Positions 34,301 to 42,500 of a stretch of DNA of 42,500 bases are shown here, piece after piece. The number at the start of each line of letters is the position of its first letter. Position 1 is the stretch's first letter. Made by a program: the position numbers and the translations under genes. The DNA is from Sphaeroforma sirkka (lineage: Eukaryota > Opisthokonta > Ichthyosporea > Ichthyophonida): assembly GCA_001586965.3 (NCBI GenBank), contig LUCW03000574.1, positions 10,001 through 52,500 on the forward strand, given 5' to 3'. A model generated the notes under the pieces. It had not been told where the DNA came from and ran no database searches. It worked only from the letters and a program-made list of their open reading frames with translations.

Positions 34301-37300
34301 CCCTTCAGTCATGTGATGCGTTTGCTGTTGTCCTGTTTCCAATGTCCGTTTTTAGAGTTTTTTCATTGTCAATTTTCTGATTAAAGTGGACGTCTCATTG
34401 ATGTAGTGCCCTGTGGTGCTCATGTGTATACCTATACCTTCGCTTTGCTCTCACAGGATCGCTATAGCACTGACCTCGAGGGGTGCGAGTATATCTACCG
34501 CTTCATTCCAGACTACCACGTGAGGAACCGCAAAACTTGGCTGAGTCTGTTGTTGCCCATTCTATTTATATCTCAGTATGTCTGTCATGGGTATTTTAGT
34601 ATTGACTTGGCCGAGTCTGTTGTTGCACATTCTCTGTAAATCTCAGTATGTCTCTCATCGGCACTCTAGTATCGTTCTGTTTTCGTTGCCGTACTCGGTA
34701 GTCAATCGTACGAAGATCTGCGACGAACATGCTACATTGTCATATTGCAATCAACCAGCTTTGCGTAGAATGTGTGTGTTTTCCATGTGTGTGTTTTTCA
34801 CGGCTAAGTGGTTTATTTTAGAGAGAGTGTGTTTTTTCCATGGTTACGGGGTTTGTGTTAGAGTGCGCGTGTGTTTATCATGGCTAAATGGTTTATTTTA
34901 GAGAGCGTGTGTGTTTTCCATGTTATGTGGTTTGTGATAGAGTGAGTGCGTGTTTTGAAAGCTGACGTGGTTCTATGTTAAAGAGTGTGTCTGTTTTCCA
35001 TACCTAAGTAGTTTATGTTAGAGTGTGTGTGTGTTTTCCATGGCCAAGTGGTTTATGCCAGTGTAGGGCTACCTATTGGAGTGTGTTACCTATTGCTATG
35101 CTTTCATATCACTCTGTGTGCTGTAATATAACAAATACGAAGCAATGCATTGGTCGTCCCTTGGGGATTGTCTGGTTGACTTGGCGCAAATCTGTACGGC
35201 TGATATCTCACAAATACTATTAAAGTGTCATATTATTTCCCTATATCACACTTCTCGAGAGGGGGGTTGTTATCTTCTATTCTGTGTTTAATCAACCGCC
35301 TCTCCTGCTCCATCAGATCCATCTGGCTGTGCGTAGCGTCTGTAGAGCATCAGGGCGGAGTGGCCTTTATCGTTGCGTATCTGACGGTGTTCTATGGGCT
35401 GTTCTGGGTGTTATTCTACTGCTTCATCATGGCCCTGTGGCTCAAGAGTCGTAAGGTGCGCCACCATTCTTCGCTGTGGTGTTGTGCGTTGTACCTTACT
35501 TTGTTTTATTTTGTGTTTATGCCTTACTTTGTTTGTTTTGTGTTTGTGCCTTACTTTGTTTGTTTTATGTTTGTACCTTCCTTTGTTTGTTTTGTGTTTG
35601 TATCTGACGGTGTTCTATGGGCTGTTCAGGGTGCTTCTACTGCTGTAGATGCCTATCATTGATCGCTGTTTGACCTTTTTCTTGTGCTGCCATCACCTGC
35701 AAATGCATTGCCTCTCTCTCTCTCCATCGCGTGCGCGTGCACAGGTGGTTCGTATAGTGGAGCGTCGTGAGATTGCGGCTGAGTATGTGCGCATCATAAA
35801 GGCCATGAACGAGTATCTGATATACATCTTAATGTTCGTTTCCTTCATTGGTGTGGTCTGCGGAATTGTATATCTGACAATACTGGCGGAGGGCACCTTT
35901 CTAGACGGTAGGTGTGGGTAGGCCGTGACACCGGGTGTGACTAGAGCTTTGTATGTATGGCTATCCGCTTGTTTATTTGAGAGGTGGTGATATCAATAGT
36001 GGAGTTACTAGCTTCCGTCGTCATATATCCAGTACCAATCTAAACGCCTTCAACGTATATTTATGCATTTAGATGATTCAAACGCCTTCAACATATATGT
36101 GTGCGTTTAGATGATTTAAACGCCTTCAATGAATATTTATGCATTTAGAACACCTTCTCATGGCCTATGTACTTATTGTTGACACCTTCTCATGGCCTAT
36201 GTACTTAATGTTGACACCTTCTCATGGCCTATGTACTTATTGTTGACACCTTCTCATGGCCTATGTACTTATTGTTGACACCTTCTCATGGCCTATGTAC
36301 TTATTGTTGACACCTTCTCATGGCCTATGTACTTATTGTTGACACCTTCTCATGGCCTATGTACTTATTGTTGACACCTTCTCATGGCAGGGTTTCTGCT
36401 GTTCCTGGCGGTGTTTCTGCTGTTCAGTGTAATATCAATTATAACCACCAAGGCCTTCCGCAGGTAGGTCGTCTGTGGCATAGCAAGCCACATTTGTGCT
36501 ATGACAAAACGTTGTGTCGACGTATACTGTTCACGTACATACCAGATCCGTGCAACCGCCACGCGCTTAACGCGTTATGCGGCATTGTGAGCTCTGCTTG
36601 AATCGCTTGCTTGTCTCTGGCTTTGTACTTGTACCGTTGTGCTATTCGTTCTGTGTGTACGTAGTTCATCAGGTACACTTTGTTGTGTGTGTACGTAGTT
36701 CATCAAGTGCACTTTGTTGTGTGTGAACGTAGTTCATCAGGTCCACCTTATTGTGTGTGTACGTAGTTCATCAAGTGCACTTTGTTGTGTGTGTACGTAG
36801 TTCATCAGGTGCACTTTATTGTGTGTGTACGTAGTTCATCAAACGCACTTTGTTGTGTGTGTACGTAGTTCATCAAGTGCCTTTTCTTCTGTGTGTAGCT
36901 GAGGCCTCTCCCCGTCACGGCAAACCAGCGCTGCATTGCTGCGGATTGTAGGGTTTAGGGACTTATGGTTCGCTCTCATACTCACGAAATCACATTTGTC
37001 TCACACTAACACGGTTGTATCTCGTCTGCAGAGCATATCCCATGGAGGCCTTCTGGTTCCTCTTCATCTTGTTTGTGACTGTGGGTGTAGTGCTGAGTGT
37101 CTTCTCGTACAGTCTGCAGCAGAACGACGACAACAACGGTATGGACACAACGTAACTGTCGCCAAATGATACGGGACGGTGCATTCATCTGCTTGTGCTA
37201 AAATGGTTTATCCCGCAATCTCAAGTAACTCCAATGTTTATATCAGCAGTATCAATATCTCCAAGGTTTATAACAAGTAGAGCATAGATGTGCACATGCA

Positions 37301-37424
37301 CAAGAATGATTCCTATTAACACGCGCACCCACACGCGCACTCACAGTACCACTCGCGATGGCTAAAGTGTACATGACAGCTGTGCCACATCTTTGTCACA
37401 AATTATGTAATGAATAGAATGCCG

Positions 37425-37464
<40 letters not shown>

Positions 37465-40400
37465 ATATATTAAGAGCGAACAACGGCTAGTCTAACCGAC
37501 TTCTCCCTGGATCATGGGCATCTCCGTACTGAGAATGCTTCCCTTCACTACCTACCAATGCCACTCGCTTGCCATCACCCCCTTACTGTCTCGTCTGTGT
37601 ACTTCCTCCGCTGAGCCCTTTCGCTTGACACTTCTGTGTAGTTAGTGAACGCGTACATCGTCATGAGCGCGGCCTATGATTCATCTCTCCCTCGCCTCTG
37701 CACAGATACCAGTGAGCCTATCTCGTTGGTTAGTGCACCCATTGCGCCGTCGCCGACGAGCTTTGCGTCGTGTGATGTCACGTTCGGGCCCACTGCGATG
37801 AGTATCGTGGACATGGCCTACATGTCTAAGATCGCCTACGCCCCGATGGAGGTGGTGCAAAGGGTGTGTGTTTGTGTGCTTCCTTTGAGGATGTTGTTGG
37901 ATTATTGCAATAGCAGCGTGTATGTACACTCATTGATTGTTGTGGAGAAGGTTTAAAATACGGAGGTCGTATATTCGACTCGTACGTTTTGAAGTGTTCT
38001 CAAATAGTCTCTGGTACAATCGGTGTGCAACGCCACATGTGAACACATTTGTACAGAGCGAACGCTTTTGTTGACACAACAGATAAAAAATCGCTCAAAG
38101 CAGTTTAAAGTGCACACGACACACTTGTGAGTTGAGTGTTCGATAGTCTCTTCAGAGGCACTCGCATTGGGGTTTTTGTGTTTAAATCCTTATTCTTCTT
38201 TGGTCCATTTTTCTCACACGTGATCGCTTGTCCACATGGCCATTGGCTACTGGTCTTGCCCCTTGGTGACCTTATTCGTCTTTGGTCCACTTTTCTCACA
38301 CGTGATCGCTTCTATCGCTTCTGCACACGCCCATTCGCAGGAGTTAAACACATGGTTCAATGCCAACCAAACAGACGGGGCGGGATGGTACATCCACTAC
38401 AACGCAACGACTGACGGCTACCCCTACTTCTACGACATCCGACACAACACCACCGGCATGGCCATCATCAGCGTCAGAGGTGCGTGCACAGACCATAGAC
38501 CATGTTCAGGATGAGTGTCTCAGAACCATGATGATGATGAGTGTGTCTCAGACCTATGTTGATGATGAGTTTGTTCAGAGTGCGAGAGTTTAGGGGGTTG
38601 CCCTCGTGAGTGTCTGACCCTATCACTGACAATGGCTTACATCATAGGGAGAGCACTAATACGAAGAAAGCCAGTGCCGTCATACAGTATTACCAATATC
38701 AGTATGGGCTGTTCAAAACAATGTCAGCGAGATCTCTGTCGGCTCTTTCGTATGGTGCGTGCGCTTATACGACGTCTGTGATCGCGAGAGACATATACTT
38801 TTACGTCTGCTTCATACGCACATGTGAAGCGTCTGTATACGGTTGGCCTGATGCCCCATACAAAGAGCCTGTGAGCAATGCAGGAGACAGCAGCTTCTGA
38901 TCTGCGGCATAAATGCTCAGCCCACTTTCCCTTTGCTCTTGACTTGCAGGGACGAACAGCTTGTACGATGTCGTGATGGTATGGGTTTTAGGGTTTTAGG
39001 GTTTCGTGATGGTATGCGTTGGTATATTACGCAGTGGGAAGGTGTTCTTGCTGTTTTGTATTTGGATATGGCTCATGAGTGGCTGCGGCCTGAGACATAT
39101 GTCTATACGTCCTCACAGTAGTGCTGCCAACCAACTTTATTGCGTTGTATGAGCTTGTCGTATTTTGTGTTTTTCCTAAAATATCACCAGTTTTGGGTGG
39201 ATGGAGTTTCCTCTGCCTTATACACCCCGTGCATTTGCATCAGTATGAAATCCTTTGGTGTTGGCGTTGTGCTTTCTTGGAATTCGATGCTCTGGTCAGC
39301 TGGAACAGTTCAACGTTCACCACTTCTCGGCACCGCTATATATGGCAGTGGTCACTTTGTTACTACACCATACGTTAGTTCTGGCTATGCCTTGGTCAAT
39401 CAAAGTCACAACCATACTGATCCCACCAGCCCATTGTCGCCAATTGCTTCCTTGGGGATGTTTTGATCTGTTGGTGTGTTGGTGTGTTGTTTGTGTACAG
39501 GATATGGATCTGTGGCTGGAGATTGCTGTGCTGCAGATGACGGACTTCTTCCTGCCCACTCTCTCGTTGTGGCCCGTAGGTGAGTCACTGAGCCACTGGG
39601 ACAGTGTTAAGCGTTTTAACGCTTTTTGTAGAGGCCACTTCTCGTGTATTTTTAGTGTTCTTAAACCCTTCTCTTGTTTTAGGGTTGTAACCCCTACTCT
39701 TGTAATAGGGTTTTAGGGTTCTCAAACCCTTCTCTTGTTTTAGGGTTCTCAAACCCTTCTCTTGTTTTAGGGTTTTAGGGTTCTCAAACCCTTCTCTTGT
39801 ATTAGGGTTTTAGGGTTCTCAAACCCTTCTCTTGTTTTAGGGTTTTAGGGTTCTCAAACCCTTCTCTCTTGTATTAGGGTTTTAGGGTTCTCAAACCCCT
39901 TCTCTTGTATTAGGGTTTTAGGGTTCTTAAACCCTTCTCTTGTTTTAGGGTTTTAGTGTTCTTAACCCCTTCTCTTGTGTTATTGTACCTTATCTTGTCT
40001 ATTATTTGCCTCCGTACTCGCTCAGAATTGGAACGGTTGGTGGTGAGTTTCTCATCCTTCAGCAACGAGCCTGAGCTGTTGCGGCCGTTGAGTCAGTACG
40101 TGAGAGACTTAAATGTGCCCCCCACCCACGTGCTGGTCACAGGCCATTCGTTGGGTGGTGGGTTAGCCAACATGGTAGCTGCAAACTATGCCGACCGCAA
40201 CTACACCACAGTCACGTTCTCTCCTCCCGGTATGTGGTCTTGCATCTACGGCGGTAGAGGTGTCTCTCAACAGTCGTGTGGTTACAAACTGTTGTTCCGG
40301 GGTAGCTTTAGGGTTTTAGGATTTGGTATGTTGCAATGGAACATGCAGACGGAATGCTCACGGCAACTGACACTATATCAAATGGTGGCCATTGAGGTTT

Positions 40401-41282
40401 TTTTCTAATCACGTGCGAGTGTCTACCTCAGCATAACTGTACAGGACGAGCATTTGTACACAAACACACACACCGACAATCATCAGAAAAGCTACCAGCA
40501 GCACCTCACCACAACAAACTAAAACAACAAACCATACTACATTGCAATACCACACTACATTGCAATCTTACAAAACTTTAAACCCTAATACCATACTACA
40601 TTACAATCCTTCAAGCTTAAACCCTAAAACCATTCTACACTGCAATCCTACAAAACCTTAAACCCTGAAGCTACCAATAAGCATTTGCATATGAGATATC
40701 ACAACCCTACCGATCAGAGCGTTTGTAATGATCTCTTACCGTTATTCCTTTCCGTTGTGTTATGTAGGAATCAAGGTATCAGGGGCGAAATACAACTTCG
40801 ACTACTCCACCGGAACTCTGTTTAATAGATTCTTCATTGTCAAACCTGACAAGGACATTGTGCCACAAATTGATGTACAGCAAGGCACGGTCATGGACAT
40901 CCCCTGCTATCTCAACGCCCTTCCATGCCACGGGTAAGCTCACGCACACGATTGACTATTGCGACTCTCACTATAGTAGGTTCTGAGCAAATGCACAGTC
41001 ATAGATATCCCCTGCTATCTCAACGCCCTCCCATGCCACAGGTAAGCTCACGCACACGATTGACTATTGCGAATCTCACTAGTATGTTCTGAGCAAATGC
41101 ACAGTCATAGATATCCCCTGCTATCTCAACGCCCTCCCATGCCACGGATACGCTCACGCACACGACTGACTATTGCGACTCTCACTATAGTATGTTCTGA
41201 GCAAATGCACACTGTGTGCAGGTCTCAGCACATGAGAAGCACAGACGTTAAAGAGAGTAGATTAAACGCTTTTGAGTTCTAA
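25338..41282 (+). CDS. Polytopic membrane protein with C-terminal class 3 lipase (22 exons)
   Basis: Exons: 25338-25525, 25929-26083, 29896-30014, 30279-30484, 31136-31218, 31349-31393, 32041-32080, 32606-32707, 33616-33714, 33976-34059, 34457-34575, 35317-35455, 35745-35907, 36391-36463, 37032-37138, 37706-37863, 38341-38479, 38950-38978, 39501-39579, 40026-40229, 40768-40933 and, less surely, 41222-41282 (TAA). All phases agree; about 850 residues. The first two thirds hold roughly ten or more membrane helices (exons 1-4, 8, 11-15) with polar loops. The lipase begins at MAYMSKIAY (37800s) and shows RGTNSLYDVVMDMDLW, the nucleophile elbow VTGHSLGGGLAN (Ser at about 40148), SPPG, KPDKDIVPQID (candidate Asp) and PCHG (candidate His). 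Layout recalls diacylglycerol lipases (few helices plus class 3 lipase) and protist membrane lipases, but with more helices. Likely hydrolyses membrane acylglycerols (inference). Confidence 0.9.
26100..26690 (+). repeat. CACCCTAGTACA-type array
   Basis: About 40 loose copies of a 13-16-bp phrase: TACACCCTAGTACACC, TACACCTTAGTAC, CACCCTAGGGTAC. The CACCCTA core is close to the CCCTAAA telomere-like motif, so it may be a diverged derivative. It directly follows the donor of lipase exon 25929-26083. Confidence 0.8.
26850..29882. repeat. 3-kb satellite of 12-bp units inside one lipase intron
   Basis: About 250 copies of a 12-bp unit in four main variants: ATATTCATCAAC, ATATTCATCAAT, ATATTCATTAAT and ATAATCATCAAC. 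Variants recur in a rough order that gives a higher period of about eight units (96 bp), with eleven-unit blocks and small slips of one to three bases. It fills most of the 3.8-kb intron between 26083 and 29896. Because 12 is divisible by 3, it yields long meaningless open frames (Met-Asn-Ile-Leu and Asp-Glu-Tyr-Val types). Confidence 0.95.
30485..30630 (+). repeat. ~44-bp tandem repeat starting at a donor
   Basis: Three to four copies of a unit with TATGTACGTTTATTTCATG and TGTGCTCTGCACTGT. The first begins at the donor of exon 30279-30484. Confidence 0.85.
31219..31305 (+). repeat. 27-bp tandem repeat starting at a donor
   Basis: Three copies, each opening with GTATGTCATGCAAGTGTA at 31219, 31246 and 31273. 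The first copy begins exactly at the splice donor of exon 31136-31218, so the next two copies each carry a potential GTATGT donor. Confidence 0.92.
31405..31645 (+). repeat. ~48-bp tandem repeat
   Basis: Five copies of a unit with GTTACGCTAGCTATTGATTT and GTAACTCTCTACTGTGTCG. It starts soon after the proposed donor of exon 31349-31393. Confidence 0.88.
31745..31990 (+). repeat. ~120-bp duplication with telomere-like core
   Basis: Two copies of a unit holding TTTAGGGTTTTATGTTAGC, GGTGGGTGGCTGTGTTTG and GGTCCCAAGTGTGGC, separated by about 120 bp. Confidence 0.85.
32688..33060 (+). repeat. ~108-bp tandem repeat copying an exon end and donor
   Basis: Copies start at 32688 (coding), 32796, 32903 and 33011 (partial), each with TCAACTACCTCGTTATATA followed by a (G)TAAGTGAAATAC donor-like phrase. 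The coding original is the last 20 bases of exon 32606-32707. Confidence 0.88.
33735..33885 (+). repeat. ~20-bp TTTACATATGATTTGTATG repeat
   Basis: Seven or so copies of TGGTTTACATATGATTTGTA in the intron after exon 33616-33714. Confidence 0.85.
34160..34210. repeat. Inverted telomere-like repeats
   Basis: ATTAGGGTTTCTAGGGTTTA is followed after a few bases by AAACCCTAAACACCCTAAAA, the same motif on the other strand. The pair can form a hairpin with a very short loop. Confidence 0.75.
34537..34675 (+). repeat. 67-bp duplication of an exon end and donor
   Basis: The coding end TTGGCTGAGTCTGTTGTTGC of exon 34457-34575, together with its CTCAGTATGTCT donor, is repeated 67 bp downstream at about 34607 with CTCAGTATGTCT kept intact. 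Confidence 0.88.
34770..35065 (+). repeat. ~44-bp GT-rich repeat
   Basis: Six imperfect copies of a unit with GTGTGTTTTCCATGG and AAGTGGTTTATGTTAGAG, in the same intron as the 67-bp duplication. Confidence 0.8.
35500..35650 (+). repeat. 30-bp repeat plus a displaced copy of an exon segment
   Basis: Four copies of GCCTTACTTTGTTTGTTTTG type are followed at 35600-35648 by a copy of exon bases 35376-35425 (TATCTGACGGTGTTCTATGG and onward). The copy sits 225 bp downstream of the original, in the next intron, and ends in an in-frame stop. Confidence 0.85.
36020..36390 (+). repeat. 32-bp tandem repeat running into an acceptor
   Basis: Seven and a half nearly identical copies of ACACCTTCTCATGGCCTATG plus TACTTATTGTTG from about 36149. 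The last, cut-off copy turns into CTCATGGCAG, the acceptor of exon 36391-36463. A looser 45-bp unit with AAACGCCTTCAACATATAT precedes it. Confidence 0.93.
36655..36895 (+). repeat. 34-bp tandem repeat
   Basis: Seven copies of a unit with GTACGTAGTTCATCAAGTGC and ACTTTGTTGTGTGT, in the intron before exon 37032-37138. Confidence 0.9.
37425..37468. repeat. TA/TG microsatellite
   Basis: (AT)n of about 14 units followed by (GT)n and TATATAT, inside a lipase intron. Confidence 0.85.
38195..38330 (+). repeat. 82-bp duplication near a lipase acceptor
   Basis: TGGTCCATTTTTCTCACACG at 38201 recurs as TGGTCCACTTTTCTCACACG at 38283, both followed by TGATCGCTT. The second copy lies just before the acceptor of exon 38341-38479. 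Confidence 0.85.
39640..39965 (+). repeat. ~40-bp tandem repeat built of opposed telomere-like motifs
   Basis: Eight copies of a unit with TCAAACCCTTCTCTTGTTTT followed by AGGGTTTTAGGGTTC. Each unit holds AAACCC and GGGTTT in opposite orientation, so GGGTTCTCAAACCC can fold as a small hairpin. Lies in the intron before the exon that carries the lipase nucleophile. Confidence 0.9.
40495..40670 (+). repeat. ACCATACTACATTGCAAT repeat with CCCTAAA pieces
   Basis: Four or five copies of CATACTACATTGCAAT and TACAAAACCTTAAACCCTAA phrases in the intron before exon 40768-40933. Confidence 0.8.
40890..41219 (+). repeat. ~107-bp tandem repeat copying the exon that ends PCHG
   Basis: Copies start at 40890 (coding), 40998 and 41104, each with ATCCCCTGCTATCTCAACGC and a donor-like GGGTAAGC, AGGTAAGC or GATACGC. 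The original is the last 44 bases of lipase exon 40768-40933; the third copy has lost its GT donor. Confidence 0.9.
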
Positions 41283-41707
41283 CTCAACACATACTAACGG
41301 CTATATGAAGGCATCAAGCTTGCCCATGGCAACATCACGAACAGGCTCTATGCAACCAAGGACACACTAATCTCAGCTAGTATGACGGTATTCCATTATT
41401 AGATAGAAAGTTGCGGAAAGGACGACCCGCACCAAAACATTATATGCTTGTACATTAGACTTTCGTTAGACATACAAGTTTCGCATGTCTTCCACGATCT
41501 GCAGAAACATTGCTGTATGTGTGTGTATAAATAACATGCACATTGCTGTATGTCTGTGTATAAATAACCTGTTGCCTGTTCTTATCTGCGGCTGTGCATT
41601 GTTAGGACCCCTCTGATCAAAACAATAATACTGGTCGTATGATAACTAAATCGCACAACCTGAAGTAGAGAGTCGTCTGATTAAATGGAATACAAAACTC
41701 TAAACCC
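41283..41707. other. Spacer after the lipase gene
   Basis: No exon seen. A short duplication of ACATTGCTGTATGT and TATAAATAAC occurs at about 41510-41570, and a CTAAACCCCTAAACCCTGA telomere-like run at 41700-41718. Confidence 0.5.
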
Positions 41708-41858
41708 CTAAACCCTGATCAGTGTTACAGACACTCCGTTCCTGTAGTCCAATCTTCTGGTTGTCGGCATGCTCAAGCATTGGTAGAACGCATTTCTCAT
41801 GTATTCATACGGACACTTCAACAGGTTATCAAACACAATCAACACACTCGCCACGTCC
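41708..41858 (-). CDS. Terminal-exon-like open frame, unknown protein
   Basis: After a CTCCACAG acceptor on the minus strand an open frame reads DVASVLIVFDNLLKCPYEYM, then RNAFYQCLSMPTTRRLDYRN, and ends VTLIRV-stop. Composition looks protein-like and splice signal and stop are in place. No family recognised. It lies 3' of the next listed exon, which has its own stop, so the two are probably not one transcript. Confidence 0.35.
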
Positions 41859-42285
41859 TGTGGAGATCCGGCTGGTCGCAGAATCAACGAAACCACCGAA
41901 GACGATTAGGCCCTCTCATAGCAGACGACTAGACCCTCTCATAGCACAGCAGCAACAGCTCCAATGGGAAGCACAAGGGGACGACCGCCGGAGCACACGA
42001 CCACCAAGCCACTCTTCATCGCTTCACAATGCGATCGGCTACGCAGGAAGCCATGGAACATCGCTGCGGCTATGAAACAGGGCGTTGAGGCGCTATCAGT
42101 CGTTTGTCGTGACTATCAGATGCCGGTGATACAGAAGACAGGGGAGTGCATTGGGAACAGTAGTGTGGCATGGATTTCTACAGTACATAGGTGTATTGGG
42201 TAGATTGTTAGTCAATGCTGAAACCTTGTGAGTCCTGGATTTAGGTTTTATCTGCTACAAGAACACACTGAGTGTCCACCGTCAC

Positions 42286-42413
42286 CTAGTTTTCAATCTT
42301 GAAATAAAGTGGTGGGTGCGGGTACACCGGAATATTTGTTAGCTGACCAGTGTATTCTGCTGGATCTGCTACAGAGAGATGGGTCTCAAAGAGCTCATTG
42401 AAAACATATTCGC
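42286..42413 (-). CDS. C-terminal exon of an unknown gene entering from the right
   Basis: After a TTGAAAG acceptor the minus strand reads GEYVFNELFETHLSVADP, then AEYTGQLTNIPVYPHPPLYF, ending KIEN-stop. The frame is open over the exon and has a soluble-protein composition. The rest of the gene would lie beyond the right end of the window. The stop is immediately followed by a donor-like GTGACG, so the exact end is not certain. Confidence 0.42.
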
Positions 42414-42500
42414 CTTTCAAACGTGAAGCGATATTTCAACGGTTCTGTTTATCGTGTTTGCTCCACTCTATCATCAAATCACCGCTTAGGTACCCTGAAC

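Noticed and set aside
36149-36390. CRISPR-like array of regular direct repeats
   Set aside because: Units are contiguous with no unique spacers, and the locus is a eukaryotic intron; the same holds for the other regular arrays here.
39640-39965. A true telomere or chromosome end
   Set aside because: Motifs occur in both orientations, are interrupted every 20-40 bp, and lie between exons of one gene.
1-42500. Transposon or virus-like elements
   Set aside because: I saw no reverse transcriptase, integrase, transposase, capsid or envelope motif and no long terminal repeats; the repeats are tandem, not dispersed copies.

Overview
The window is nuclear DNA of an intron-rich unicellular eukaryote. 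Every gene I can read is split by GT-AG introns, and TGA, TAG and TAA each end one of the genes, so the standard code fits. Introns and spacers are crowded with simple and tandem repeats, including telomere-like TTTAGGG/TTTTAGGG motifs. The gene content (a cyclooxygenase-like enzyme, a two-cupin HAAO of animal length, a PAP2 phosphatase and a membrane-bound class 3 lipase) would fit a protist such as a unicellular relative of animals, but I cannot fix the lineage from the sequence.

Layout: (1) 222-8116, plus strand, a nine-or-more-exon PAP2-type lipid phosphatase whose start is not visible. (2) 8117-9426, a tail-to-tail spacer. (3) 9427-12587, minus strand, a cyclooxygenase-like haem peroxidase joined in one reading unit to a seven-helix membrane domain; its N-terminus is not found. 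(4) 14576-19459, minus strand, 3-hydroxyanthranilate 3,4-dioxygenase (HAAO) in eight visible exons. (5) 19460-23537, a gene-poor, AT-rich spacer with one unrecognised coding-like patch. (6) 23538-41282, plus strand, a very large gene of more than 20 exons for a polytopic membrane protein with a C-terminal class 3 lipase; one of its introns holds about 3 kb of 12-bp satellite. (7) 41708-42413, two minus-strand exon-like pieces of unknown genes.

Three of the four main genes point to lipid metabolism or signalling: a lipase that would release acyl chains, an oxygenase of the family that oxidises them, and a lipid-phosphate phosphatase. HAAO belongs to the kynurenine route to NAD. Neighbourhood in a eukaryote is weak evidence for joint function, so the lipid theme is an inference.

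The two observations most worth following are the cyclooxygenase-like/membrane-domain fusion, whose distal haem residues are replaced, and the habit of the introns here to grow by tandem copies that start at, or include, their own exon-intron borders.

No retroviral, LTR, Polinton or other virus-like element, no rRNA, tRNA or CRISPR array was recognised.
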